Of a DNA stretch of 64,000 nt, positions 24,596 to 36,212 are shown piece after piece. Position numbers and translations under genes: made by a program. Under the pieces are notes generated by a model that ran no database searches, was not told the origin of the DNA, and was given only the letters and a program-made list of their open reading frames with translations. This DNA comes from Membranipora membranacea. Taxonomy: Eukaryota; Bryozoa; Gymnolaemata; Cheilostomatida; Membraniporidae. Positions within the stretch are counted from its first letter, which is position 1. Every line of letters starts with the position of its first letter. The stretch is taken from assembly GCA_914767715.1 (NCBI GenBank), contig OU612071.1:25419681-25483680 (forward strand), in the 5' to 3' direction.

Positions 24596-24642
24596 CATAG
24601 GACTGCAGCAGTTCCTGAATCAGGAACTGCGGCAGTCCTATG
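24596..24642. mobile_element. 47-nt hairpin insertion with 8-bp target duplication
   Basis: A 47-nt inverted repeat (23-nt arms from cataggactg, one mismatch, one central base) is flanked by ctcatttc on both sides (24588-24595, 24643-24650). The right arm has only one such octamer-like site (in agaaatgagtg near 55850) and no hairpin. This is a very small non-autonomous hairpin element. Confidence 0.7.
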
Positions 24643-24739
24643 CTCATTTCTTATTTCTCCATCATGGAGACTGCACTCTGCTTGCAGGATAGCCTTGTGA
24701 GGGGTTCACTATAATGCGGAAATGCGGAATTTCTCTTGA

Positions 24740-24842
24740 AAGTACGCGTTAGCACCAGTCTGCGCATGTGCGAACTGTTGAGGCATACGTTCGTCTCTGC
24801 AGCATAGCAGTCTGCGCATGTGCGAACTGTTGAGGCATAGAC
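24740..24842. repeat. Direct duplication of a ~32-bp block
   Basis: The block cagtctgcgcatgtgcgaac...gaggcata occurs twice about 50 bases apart. It belongs to the repeat cluster at the start of the left-only accessory block. Confidence 0.7.
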
Positions 24843-24867
24843 TATGTCACAAGGCTATCCTGCAAGT

Positions 24868-24984
24868 AGTCTAAGTGCTCAGACTCCAAGGCGCAGGGAG
24901 TTACTTGCGCAAGCTATCAAAGGAGAGGAGTTTGATAGCTTGCGCAAGTAACTCCCTGCGCCTTGGAGTCTGAGCACTTAGACT
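24868..24984. mobile_element. Perfect hairpin, 54-bp arms, 9-nt loop
   Basis: Arms 24868-24921 and 24931-24984 are exact reverse complements around ggagaggag. The flanking phrase caaggctatcctgcaag is also found at 25570-25587 and, reversed, near 24683. Exact arms imply a young element or active arm homogenisation. Confidence 0.85.
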
Positions 24985-26274
24985 ATCCTGCAAGCAGAAT
25001 GGCAGCATAGGGCTTGAACTAATTCACCTAGTCTGAGTACCATAATTGGGAAAACAATGGAAACCCATAATTTGGAAATATTTGGGCCTAAATGGAACAC
25101 TGGTTTTGATATCTCATAACCTTGAATCCTGGGAGTTGCCTTTCTTGATGGAAGGCAGCGCCACCACTGCCATTCTGCGCATGCTCAGCTCTGGGCATGA
25201 GGCGATCTCTGCAAAATTGAGCCTCGGAATTCCGAAGCCATCTGATTGGTTACCTGCTCTGGTGGCACACTCACAAATGCGTGCGGAATTGTTAGAAAGA
25301 GTTATCTTCTATTGTCACTATTAACTAAAGTTGACTGGCAATTTATGCAGGGGGTGTCATATCTCCCCAGACCAAAATTGCAATTAGAACCCAGACTAAA
25401 CTCATTGTTCTTGCACATGCGCAAATTCAAGTCACGCATGATACATACTTAGCCTTACGACATTCTCTTTATGGTAATGATAGCCTAGTTTATCAGTTAT
25501 CTACATGCCCAGTCAGATCACGAGAGTCAGTATGCACCACTGCTGTGCTGCAGAGATAGACTATGTCACAAGGCTATCCTGCAAGCAGAATGCGTTAGCA
25601 CGCGTGTTTCTTATTTTTACAATGAGATGACTAAAATGCGGAAATTTGGAAAACACCTTTTAATTGGTTAACTGAATCCTACCAAGCCAATCAGAAGTGG
25701 TCATCTCATTTTATGCCTAAACCAAAACATGGTCAGGTCCATAGAGTTATAACTCTATGGTCAGGTCATGCATGGTGGTTTTCTTCATATATATATTATA
25801 TACTTTCATGAAGAAAGTTCTGTACAACTGCACACTCTACTCTGCTGCTGTAGAGTTTTTCTTTCCTTGCATAGATGTAACACTCTCTAATTATATATAT
25901 ATATATTAATATATATATGGTATGGTGGTTGTGTTCTGGATTTTCTTGATTACTACACCCGTCTTGTGATTAGTTTGGTAGCTTAGGCACGAGGGTTAAC
26001 AAATCCACCAGAACAAGAAAGCTTCAGTGTCTATTCAAGCACACTGACCGAGTTGCCAATCCGTTACGCAACTCAAACCGGCTTATACGAAGCCCAATTG
26101 ATGATCCAGTGAGTATTGGCTCTCACCTCAACAATTGCAGTTACTCAGAATGAGGGGTTGTATAAGGCGTTGAGCCCCCTTACTCACTGCAGAGAACCAA
26201 AGACCTATATTGCAATAAATATAGTCAATCCGCCAATAATATTGCCACTTGCGAAGATGTGAATATCTATGTTG
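24985..26274. other. Repeat-rich DNA without a gene
   Basis: Holds scattered repeat phrases (gactaaaatgcggaaat at about 25630, atcctgcaag blocks), a short at-rich microsatellite at 25788-25803 and another near 25890-25917. Open frames here are short and unsupported. Confidence 0.5.
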
Positions 26275-26475
26275 TAGATTATAGGCATGGAGCCAGGCCT
26301 ACAACTATAGTGAAAACTCCTGAGACTGCGAAGAAAGGAAAAACTATGATGTAAATTATAGGCATTGAAGCCAGGCTTACAACTATAGTGACAGTCAAAC
26401 CTCTGCGACTGCGAAGAATGGAAAAGCTATGATGTAAATTATAGGCATTCGAGCCAGGCTTACAACTATAGTCAA
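26275..26475. repeat. Minisatellite, ~77-83-bp unit, three copies
   Basis: The block gatgtaaattataggcat...gcttacaactatagt recurs with starts near 26279, 26356 and 26439. More diverged traces (ggcactaggccaggct) continue to about 26615. Confidence 0.8.
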
Positions 26476-27088
26476 CCACCCTTTGTGCTCAACGGAGTAA
26501 TTACCAGTGGAATTATCCTGCAAGCCACCACTCTAACAATCATAGGCACTAGGCCAGGCTGTTAATAGTGATATACCAAGATAAAAGAGACTGAATTATA
26601 GACACTAGGTCAGGCTCAGTCCTCAATGTTACTTGGGACAATTTAGTTATATATACAACTTATTATGTTAATAACAGTTTATTGCTCTCACATTCAACCA
26701 TCCACAATGAAGTCTGATAACTAAATCATGATGCACAAAGCCACGACGCTCCTTTTATAGGCGCATTGGAAAAACTGTCCTAAATGCACTTGAAACTGTC
26801 CTAAATGCACTTGAGTTTACTATAGCTTACTAATTCATAAAAGCATAATACATTATGGGCATTGACATAAAATCAATATCATATCACAGGCTATCATTTA
26901 CAATGTGACAAGTACTTTTCTGCATGTTCCTCCACTTATACACATGTTACTTATATACAATAAGTTGATCAGAAAACATCCACATTAATAGGCTATTTTT
27001 AGCGAGTCATTATTTATCATTAGTAGTAAAAAGTAAACAAGGAATATTTTAGATTTAGAGCAACAGGAGCTGAGGCATTTCCACATCA

Positions 27089-27583
27089 GTTGGTATGTAA
27101 CAGTTGAGTTAGTAAGTAGGTTCAGTTCACACTCACGTCACAGGACAGGTCTACTCCAAAACCTGGGATTTTGGCAATGTTTGGCCATGTTTGACTGCCC
27201 CCCTTGAGTTTTTGTTGTTCTATTGTTTGTCAAACAACAAAACAACAAAAACTCAAGGGGTGCAGTCAAACATTGCCAAAATCCCAGGTTTTAGAGTAGA
27301 CCTGTGGTTCAGTTATACATGTATATATATTATATATATATATACTATAGAGGTAGGCTACTAGAGTACTAGACTCATAACTACTAGTGAGCTAAGTTAG
27401 TAGTAGTAACTGAGAGCTGAGAGTGACAACAAGATAGTAATCAAATGTATTATATAAATATTATTACTAACTTTGTTGTCACTCTCAGCCACCACTACTG
27501 CTAACTTAGCTTACTAGTTATGAGTCTAGTTAATAGTTAACTACTAACTGTTACATAGTAGCCTAACTGTTACATACCAACAC
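27089..27583. mobile_element. Nested inverted-repeat elements
   Basis: The outer pair ttggtatgtaacagtt (about 27089 and, reversed, about 27568-27583) encloses two hairpins. One is 27146-27304, with arms caggtctac...ggattttggcaatg and reverse. The other is 27368-27530, with arms ctagactcataac...gagagtgacaacaa and reverse. A fragment of the first hairpin recurs at 41355-41402. None encodes protein. Confidence 0.6.
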
Positions 27584-27654
27584 TTACCCAGTCACTGCTC
27601 AAGTCAGTACTGTATTTTGTACTCAGATCAGGGACTGTGTGTGCAAGGAATATA

Positions 27655-27690
27655 TGTGTGTGTGCAGTGTGTGTGTGTGTGTGCTGTGTA
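27655..27690. repeat. (TG)n microsatellite
   Basis: tgtgtgtgtgcagtgtgtgtgtgtgtgtgctgtg, interrupted once. Confidence 0.85.
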
Positions 27691-28212
27691 AGTTATCCGG
27701 CCTGTCCCTCCCAGTCATACCTCCCAATCATAGGCATCTGGAGTTACAAGTATGTGCCATATGCCCATGACTTACTTGCAAGCTTTATTATATATATATA
27801 TGCCTAGGTAGGGGCTCAAGTCCAAGATCTTGTCACTTGTGCGTGGTTTTGTGGCTCGAACTAAGCTTCAACTTGATCCAACCCCCCTCCTGCATCGGCA
27901 TGGCGCGCACCACTTTTTTGGCCATGATGAGTTGAGTGTGGATGCTTGGGCCTCTGGACATATAAGGGCCCCATGTTTGGGTGCATTATACTCACTCACT
28001 GTACAAAGGCAACACAATAGATGGCTTTATGTCTATATTATATGAAAATGGCATTTTTTGTACTCATTCAAAGCAACCTATGCTGTGCTTGAAAGACCTC
28101 CGTCAGTAGACCGCCTTACGCTCGGTTTCCTCTTGCATGCTGCGACAGGTCATTGTTATAAAGTTATTGTCAGCTAAATCAAGATCTGAATGATCACTAG
28201 TGGTTGTTTGGG

Positions 28213-28390
28213 AATCAGTGGGGACATATTCTTTGCCTTGTCTTGTCTTATGTGGGGGGGAGGGTAGTGGCATGAAACCGTACTCTCCAGAGAACATGTC
28301 AATCACATGTTCTCTGGAGAGTACGGTTTCATGCCACTACCCTCCCCCCACATAAGACAAGACAAGGCAAAGAATACGTCCCCACTGATT
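28213..28390. mobile_element. Long near-perfect hairpin, ~86-bp arms, 5-nt loop
   Basis: Arms 28213-28299 and 28305-28390 are reverse complements apart from a G-run length difference and a single change (catattc versus gaatacg). The centre is caatc. A short frame through one arm is a by-product. Confidence 0.85.
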
Positions 28391-28507
28391 GACACCCCTG
28401 GTGCTCAAAGACCCCTGGACAATTGTTGATTATTATTGAGAGGACACATCCTTGATGACTAGTTCTGCCAGTCGGTTTTTGTGATTATGGGAGTACATGG
28501 TATGTGG

Positions 28508-28590
28508 GTAGGGAGAAGAGAAGAGAGCCGAGATCGAACCCGGGACCTCTCGCTTGATAGCAGAGGTTGTGATCATTTGCGCTATCAAAG
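28508..28590 (-). mobile_element. tRNA-like SINE head or tRNA pseudogene
   Basis: The minus strand reads gaagctttgatagcgcaaat...gaggtcccgggttcgatctc, with a good B box and an A-box-like start. Cloverleaf pairing is poor, so it is a tRNA-derived repeat rather than a working tRNA. Confidence 0.6.
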
Positions 28591-29268
28591 CTTCTTTGCC
28601 TTGTTGTAGTTGATTTTGTACTCAACCACAGAAATATCAATTGAATTCTCAAAATATCAGGGCATCACAGGGTCAACTTTCTAATAATCGACAGTGTGAC
28701 AATAAGAAAGGATTGATAACAACGGTGTCCGTAATAACTATAGCTAAGTATGGGCCTATTTTGTTAACACTACACTTTTGTTGCAAGTTACCATTAGGGA
28801 ATGTAAAATAAGGATGTTTTTCCCATAGCTAACTTGCTTGATTGGTTGGTTTTATCAAACACAGTCGCTGTTGCCTCGATTAAAAGGTGTGATAAAACGA
28901 CTAGTCTTTTTATGACATACAAATACTCTTCATATCACACCAAGTTTGGTTTGGTGTATGGCCAAATTGGACAATGATTTTCAGGTGCTTACTCATACGA
29001 TTTTGGTCCTCCTTCTTTTGATATCCACTTAAAACAGCTAAAATAAATGAGACAAATGATTTGACTTAGAGCTAAGTTTGGTGGTTCTTAGAAATCTACA
29101 TATAGTTGTATTCAGACAACTAGAAATTTGTTAATTTATCCATATTGCTTCCCAATGTATTACTTCTGAAAACCATAACCCACATTGCATTGAAAGGAAA
29201 TATAGAAAAAACGCTGTACAGTATGTATTTTACCTAGGCCTGTAAGTGCATGAATTTGCTTGTTGCAG
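28591..29268. other. No recognised gene
   Basis: AT-rich sequence before the first exon-like island of the accessory block. Nothing specific is seen. Confidence 0.5.
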
Positions 29269-29378
29269 GAAAACCATTACTTTCTATTCCTCGTGATTGG
29301 TTTACTGATAGAAGAGTGATTGGCGGTCTTCATGCTCATTTCTATCTATTAAGAACTGTTACCGGCACAAAGAGCAGT
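29269..29378 (+). CDS. Exon-like island 1, unknown gene
   Basis: Acceptor ttgttgcag|GA and donor AGT|gtaagt bound 110 nt that are open in one frame only: KPLLSIPRDWFTDRRVIG, then GLHAHFYLLRTVTGTKSS. The peptide looks like conserved protein, but I do not recognise it. It lies in the left-arm block that the right arm lacks. The next islands do not join it in phase, so exons are missing or the gene is a fragment. Confidence 0.45.
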
Positions 29379-30101
29379 GTAAGTCGGCTACCTATACACT
29401 TTTAGGAAAATAAAGTCTAGATGTTAAATATATTTCTGTGGGCTTTTCGTTTTCTCATAAGATAACTTCAGCATTTTACAGACGCTGTGTAAAAATAGAG
29501 AGTTTGGGACCTCCCTGGTAAAAATATGCTTTAGATGATTTGTTCGCTGAGTTGTCTGCTCACACTTACCGAAAAGGTAACTTTGAATGGAATGTTATGT
29601 GCACGTGTACGGTGTAGCTGGTGCGAGCCATTTTCGCTATATGTAGGTCATGAGGTTGAAAGCTCAACCATTTAAACCTGACTTAATTGTGCTCCACATC
29701 TTCAAGATGATGTAACTAAGTTTCATAGACCAGCACGCTAGACAGTGCACCTTTCGGAATAAAAATAACACTTTGGCAATATGTTTTACTGAATAGCTAA
29801 GTGTTAATTTAACTCCCACTCCTTCCATCTTTAAAGCTGACATAGCAGGTCCTTGACTTCGCCATGGAGATTCTAGGTCTTGGGATTCGGCTCACAGAAT
29901 TGTTTATTAGACAGCTCATAGTGCATCATGCCCTAATAATTTTTTGCAATGGACAACCCTCGAGTAAAATACTATTTGCACAAAAAACCTCAGCCTCCTC
30001 GCTGCTCTTTGCCTTGACACTATATCTATAAACACAAAGCTGAGAAGTGGCATTTATTTGGTTGCATCGATTGTCCATATCCATGCTACTTGCCATTTTA
30101 G

Positions 30102-30214
30102 ATGTGTGGTAGCGAAGATATCAGATGTTCACTGGTTACTCACAGGAAATGCCACTGTTTTGTCTGCAGTGCTCAACACTATACAATATGCCTGTCTAAC
30201 AAGCAAAAGTGATG
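30102..30214 (+). CDS. Exon-like island 2, unknown gene
   Basis: Acceptor cattttag|A and donor GATG|gtaagt enclose 113 nt open in one frame: CVVAKISDVHWLLTGNAT, then VLSAVLNTIQYACLTSKSD. Plausible coding, product unknown. The start needs two bases from a preceding exon, which island 1 does not supply. Confidence 0.4.
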
Positions 30215-31095
30215 GTAAGTTGACTTAGTCAAAAATCTAAAAAATTCCCGCATAATGTGAAAAAAGCTTGAGTTGCTTGGTAGTAAGGTAAATAGTGTCA
30301 ACATGCTTGAATTATATTTTATGAAAGATCTGCAGCTTCTCATTTGTACCCATTGAGCTCCCTTAATTCATCAATAGCGGAACAACTAATATATAACGAT
30401 GTTCAATTATTGGCAACCTACCTCGAAAATCAAACGCCATCATTTTTGAAGTAGCTTGGCAATGAATTTGGTTGTTATTGGTACTTGTAGAACTGAGTGT
30501 CACCGAAAGTTAATTCAATCTGTGAGTGAATGCCGATCGGGTTACTTCCACCATACCATGCAAGGACAATGCTTCATGCATGATCATGGTCAACCACAAA
30601 GTTACATGGGAAGGAGACTATTTATGTTGAGGTAATTTTGGTAACTTTTGGCATTCCGTGCCGCAAATGATATGTTCAAGACCTATCTCAGTTGGCTCAT
30701 AATACCTGAATGATCACAAGATGGGAGTAGATATTGATTATAGCTCTTGCTCCATGATCAAGACCCTTCTGCCAACATAATTTCCCTGAAATAGAGGGCT
30801 GACAGCAGGTATTTTATCACAGAACTCGTAAAAATACCTCAAATACGTGAGTGCCCTACCCACTGGTCCATTTACTCCTAAAAGTCTGTTGTGTCGGTTG
30901 CATGGCCCGAAATAAGCACCATACGCAGTAGCGCGTAGAGTAACTAAACAGACTACTTATAGTAAATCCATCTGACTTATACCCTCCCCACCCACAGAAG
31001 TCCCTTACATTCTAAGGTTGGCGTAAACAAACCACTAACTCAATTAATAGACAGTAACAAATGATTCCCTCTATATTATATATTTTATATTTCAG

Positions 31096-31170
31096 GTCGT
31101 TACCAGAGTGCTAGCTCAGGTTCGGGGTTATGCTGCATATTTATATATTATGGTGAAGAATAGCAGTCAG
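31096..31170 (+). CDS. Exon-like island 3, unknown gene
   Basis: Acceptor atatttcag|G and donor CAG|gtgaga bound 75 nt. One frame is fully open (VVTRVLAQVRGYAAYLYI...). Phase does not match island 2 (which would run into a stop), so any gene made from these islands is incomplete or decayed. Confidence 0.3.
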
Positions 31171-31260
31171 GTGAGAAAAAAAGAAAGATGTATTATTGTG
31201 AAACTTAACTTATCCCGTGGCCGCATGTCTGAAATCCAACCATCATTCAGTACTTCAAAC

Positions 31261-32063
31261 TCAAACTACATTATCACTGATATAAATATTATTTTTTGAA
31301 GACAAACAAAATTGTTCAATCCTGGTCACAATATCCCTGAGCATGGACTGGTATAATACATGCCCACGCCAAGAGATGGAAACTAGGAGTTGAATTTCGG
31401 TTATTTGGCATTGGATCCAACCACAAACCTTATCGGATATGTAATAGGCCAGATCCAAGATGATGAATTTGAAATCGACTTTTACATAGTACACACCTTC
31501 AGTGCACCATCACTAGAACCTCATCCTCTATACAAAGTCAATCATAAAATCAAGTCAGACCACAGTAACTGGTGTAAATTAACTTAATTACATTTCTGGT
31601 TCATCCAAAATCTTGTTCCATCCCTACCCACAACTGCCGATATCATTCTACATATAAACTGATGAGACCTATACCTGCATGTGTGGCTTGGAGCTCTCTC
31701 TGTGTGTGAAACTAATATCCATAAATAACATGTTATGATGCTTGTTACAAAACCCTCTAGGCATCGTACACAAACTGGCATTTAAGCTATATGATGGTCA
31801 CGCGTGTGGATGAGTTGTCCATGATATGTAATGTCGAATGCTGTACGTATGTCCAAAGAGAGCGCACCTATACTATCCAAGTAAACCATGTCATGGGGCG
31901 TGGTGTCTGTCTCATCAGGTAGTCCAAATTTTACAATTCCAGAATAAGACAAAACCCGAGATATGGCATGTTGGATCAATGAGATCACATCCACTGTTAA
32001 CGATTCCTTATCTTGCTTCCAGACTGCTTGTTCATCAAATATAGGGGGTGCTTTCGAAATATT
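31261..32063 (-). other. Coding-like minus-strand tract, unknown
   Basis: After an acceptor-like tctgcatgcag, about 93 codons are open from 32063 (SNISKAPPIFDEQAVWKQ...; VYLDSIGALSLDIRTAF...). Further coding-like pieces, with intervening stops, lie at 31584-31781 and 31261-31494 (LRDIVTRIEQFCLSS). The composition looks like real protein, but no family is recognised and the frame is broken. It could be a decayed exon set or a remnant of a mobile element. Confidence 0.3.
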
Positions 32064-32072
32064 AGACTGCAT

Positions 32073-33343
32073 GCAGATAATAATGTTAATTTATACGTTT
32101 CATTTTAGGTTTCCCTCTACCGAGTTCTGCGATTGCTGAGAATAGCTGTCTTTGTGGACTGAAGCTGTCTAATGGAAGACTTTTTTGATCTGTATCATAT
32201 TTTTAACGGGAGTCTGAAAATACAGCTGTCAATGCGGGAGTTTTTGTAGTAACGCTACCCTGGAGGATTAAATGTTAGCTAGATTTTAGTTTTAACTAGT
32301 TTGAGGAAGACTCAATTTTACCTCTCATCAATTTTTGCTAATCAAGGTCGGGCCACCGTCAAGTAACATCGAGCAAGCAATAAATTTCCTCCTGTAAATA
32401 TTTTACACCATTAGGGTTGATCAATATTGTCTCATAAACACCACAGTGGAACAAGCTTTAATCTCGCCTACCACATACTTACAGTGTAGTGTACGTTTCT
32501 TTATAAATTATCGTATAAAATCCGTTTGATTATAGTAACATTTTGACGGTTATTATGCACCTATACTCTACCGATAGTCACAACAAATAACAATGAGATG
32601 ACTTTTTTTTATTATGTATCATATATATGGCACCTGTGAACTTTTGTAATACAGGCAAGGCAATCATAATTATTATATTAGGTTTATATCGAATCGCTTG
32701 ATTGTGACAATTGTGGTAAATAATAAAATGATCCGCAATCATGAAGACTCGTTGATTATATAGCAATGTTTGAGAATTTTTATTTGTTCTGTTGCACTAC
32801 AATAAAACTGCATGTTACCGGAAAAAAAATCTTACTTTTGTTTTAATTCCGGCTGCAATACCAGCCAGCCTTTCTTGGTGCCAAAGTTGGTGGCTGAGTA
32901 CTTCTAAATAGAGTGATTGTCTATTACATAATCATTTGAGCAGACTGATTTTGTCGGAGTTTCTTTGCCAATGCTCCTCAGTTGACATTACTATTACTTC
33001 ATTGATAACCACCAACTCAACTAATGGTTAGATACCTGATTTACTATTGCTCAGCTACATTGATGTGTATTGCGCTCACAATGTATAATAGTACCCACAA
33101 AAGAATTTCTGCTCATGACTAATGTTAAAAACTGTTGGAGTGCGAAGTTATCTCCCCCTGTAAATTAATGTCAACATTGCACAGGGAATTCCGCAATACA
33201 GAAATAGTGCTACAGCTGTACTATACCACATGAATTATGATCCAGATTACTTATGAACATAGCTTTGGAGGTGGTTTCATAAAATACATATCAAATTTCC
33301 ACATATAGGACACATTCAGTGGTAAAAAATGCTATAATTGTAG
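32073..33343. other. No recognised gene
   Basis: AT-rich DNA with only short unsupported frames. Confidence 0.5.
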
Positions 33344-33462
33344 TTTCCGCATTTTAGTCAATCCTGTGTGGAATTGACTAAAATGCGGAAAAATGGTTTT
33401 CAAGGTCACAAGTAGGTCACAAGGTGATTTCCGCATTTTAGTCAATCTCACACAGGATTGAC
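33344..33462. repeat. Inverted repeats of tttccgcattttagtcaat
   Basis: The 19-mer occurs at 33344, reversed at 33372-33390, again at 33428, and as partial reverse at 33456. A forward-complement copy (gactaaaatgcggaaat) is at about 25630. The cluster marks the right edge of the left-only accessory block. Confidence 0.7.
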
Positions 33463-33477
33463 TAAACTGATTAAACT

Positions 33478-35677
33478 AGCGAGTCTTGTTTTCTGTCATT
33501 GCGAAAGCACAACTCCAACTTTTAAGTTTACAAAATCATTTGTAACTCAAAATCATTGTTATTTGTTACTATTGTATAGAACAAGTAACTGCGACAGTTC
33601 TTATGCGATGTAAGGCCAGCACAGAACACTCAGATTGTGGTTAGTAAAGTGAATAGCTTCATCGTTCTTATCACACAGTGCATATATTAAGGAATGTTAC
33701 ACGACAGACGAATTCATGACATATATTATCATAAATTGATTGTATACCACCAGTACGCCCGATTTTAGTCATTGCCCAAAATGCACAAAAACCACCGAAT
33801 GACGGGCCATTGTAGATGATCCCGGAAAGCTGTTGTGAACGAGCCATTTCTCTTTAGCCCACTTTTATTTTGCAGCTATCTGCAAGCTCCGTTTGATCAA
33901 CGAGCTAGGATATACTGACAGATAAAACCAATAGGATTATTTAGTATTTGACTTAGAAGCGAACTTCAGTTTATCTTGAGTGACCAGGTACAGAGTGGAC
34001 CATTGTTACTGATTGAAAACCTTGGGTCTAAGTGCAGAGGGGTCGAAGCTTTTTTACACTAGCAATGTACGTTCATTAACTTGTTATGCTGCCCCTGCCT
34101 GGTATACTGTTTTATCTGAATTTAATAAGCAACGCCTTGAAAGCATACAAAGATAATATGCAACTAGAATAATTGTACCTTAGTTTAACTACGAAGAAAG
34201 GCTTGAATCACTAGATATCCCACTACTCAATGACTTTTTGTTTCATCTAGCCTCAGCCCATTTTAGTAAGATTTTACACAATGCAACCCATCCACATCTC
34301 GATCGAATTATTTTAAACACTAGCCAACGAACATCCTCTCGCGCATCATATCCATAGCTGCCTAAGAGATGTCGCACAACGAAGCAGCAAAACAGCTTCT
34401 TTCAATTTTTCATGTCATTTTATAACATCAGATTTGTGTATGTAGAGTGACATTTTTAGTCTCATCAAAACTCTTATTTTTTGCAAACATTCAATTTTTA
34501 TCATCGCCATGATAACAGAATGTAGAATAAACAATTTCGAATAGTTGTGTGTTTGATTTTGTCAAGAAGATCTGACTGTGAAGATCCTACATTGAAGGGT
34601 TTCCTGAGCCGTTTTACTGTGGGTGGTATCAAGTCTATCATACTAAACTTGAGGTGCATTGTGGGATAGAAGCTTGTGCTAATTTGTATTTGTTTATTGC
34701 ATCAACTTATAATCAAGGTTCAGGGTACCTGCGTGTGGTCTTGTGATTTTAGTCACATGCAGCCTAGTGGGTGGTCTGATAAGCTGAACTTATTATTAGC
34801 GTTATATTCGCTATATAAACAAACCTGATATAGTGTGTCGACTGGTGCTAACAACCAGATAAGACTGGGTACATACACCATGGTCGGACTTTGAGTGTAA
34901 TAGAAAACACCTGTGATAAAAGTGCTTGGTTTTATTCTCACAGCCAACAAACAGGTCTGCGATGAGTTTTGTCAGAATGCTATGGTATTTTATTTTATGT
35001 AAAATCATAGATACATGATTGGAACAAGAAAGCCAGGAGAGGGTCAAAATATGTCATTGAATAAATTCTTGCCAGTTTTTGAACGTAAAGATAATAAAAG
35101 AACAGGGCCGATTAATAATAGAAAGATAAAAAGTAACTATTTGAAGTTGCTAAATATAACCTCTTCCAAAATGGTATGCGCTCCATGATACTAAAATACA
35201 GGTATTACCCGGCCATCTCCGAGACGCTTCGATTTCATTGGCTGTCCCTGAAACGTAAACTCAATGCAGTCTCAGAGCTTGCAGGTTGTGGCGACGTATT
35301 TGATGGCCATGGCGGTGATGATGGCGTTGCAAACAATGAAATCTAAAATGATCAAACAACTTCATGAAAAAGCAATCTGCCAATGTTGGGCTATAGCATC
35401 GATAGTTAGAATGTTGTCTTTGATCCATAAACTGATAAAACCGGCTTGCTCAAAGGTGATAAACGAGTACACAACTACGCGTAAATAGTAACATGTAGCT
35501 TTACGAGCAGTCAGTCCAAGTACAGAGAGCATAGATAAATATCTGTGGTCTCTGTTATGTTTGTATAGTACAGCCTCATACTCTGTCTGTGTCTATCAGA
35601 GATATAGCTGCCCTTAGAAAGCTTATTATGACCGTTATCAGTAAGCTCTTATTTTATATTTGGACAGTTGCCAATAA
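33478..35677. repeat. Outer part of the left inverted-repeat arm
   Basis: This matches 54536-55743 in reverse complement, from ttaaactagcgag through gttactattgtatagaacaag to atgaccgttatcagtaagctc. Left-only inserts are the LINE piece at 34014-34535 and a stretch at about 35089-35585. No gene is supported in it. Confidence 0.75.
34014..34535 (+). mobile_element. LINE pol C-terminal fragment with stops
   Basis: The plus strand reads TCYAAPAWYTVLSEFNKQ, then YEERLESLDIPLLNDFLF, the tail of a LINE protein, with in-frame stops. The right arm shows the uninterrupted site (around 55185-55205). Confidence 0.7.
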
Positions 35678-35721
35678 GTGATCGACAATAATTTAAAGTA
35701 GCAGCCATACGTCCTACATAC

Positions 35722-35936
35722 TGTCACTGGTGACATCCCATAATGCACAGGAACTTTCTCTTTAAGTTCATCCAATAGAATCTCTCCCCCTAATCTACCA
35801 ACATTCATTAACTCTGGAGGTATACCTCTTATGAGCTGTATATTCAATCCAGATATGTTATCATGCATTTTCTCATTTAGGCATGACAAACTCGACCGTT
35901 TGTCTTCCAAGTAAATTTGTATCCGACTGTACTGCG
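35722..35936 (-). CDS. Exon-like island, minus strand, unknown gene
   Basis: Acceptor gatctactgcag and donor ACA|gtatgt bound 215 nt with one open frame: YSRIQIYLEDKRSSLSCL, then IQLIRGIPPELMNVGRL and LLDELKEKVPVHYG. The peptide looks conserved, but I do not recognise it. It lies just beyond the left inverted-repeat arm and has no second exon in view. Confidence 0.4.
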
Positions 35937-36179
35937 CTGCAGTAGATCAGGATTAGAAGGAACTAGACTGTAGGAGAGGAGTTTCAGGTATGCATTGTTT
36001 CTCTAAAGCTTAATCATCTGTGACATGGTGATGGAAAGATGTTTACAATTTTGTACATGGTGGTGATCTGTTTACAATCTGTTTCAGGATCTTGATCTGC
36101 TACCAGCCAGTGTAGTTTGCTTGTTATGCATCTATATTTTTTTATTCTTAGAAAGTCATCAAATCTAATTTTCTTTCAG

Positions 36180-36212
36180 GTCAATCAGCAGCTTGCCAAC
36201 AGTGTACAGAAC
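36180..36212 (+). CDS. 33-nt exon candidate
   Basis: A strong acceptor (ttttctttcag) and donor (AAC|gtaaga) flank 33 nt. Joined to 37031-37173 in the phase that keeps both open, it gives a Cys-rich peptide, CQQCTEPCLEKTVVCPQHKC. A microexon of this size needs transcript evidence. Confidence 0.3.

Noticed and set aside
28508-28590. A functional tRNA gene
   Set aside because: The B box is good but arms do not form a cloverleaf; it fits a tRNA-derived repeat.
34753-35047. Minus-strand frames in the left outer arm (and 54600-54809 in the right)
   Set aside because: The two arms do not preserve the same frame, so there is no sign of a protein.
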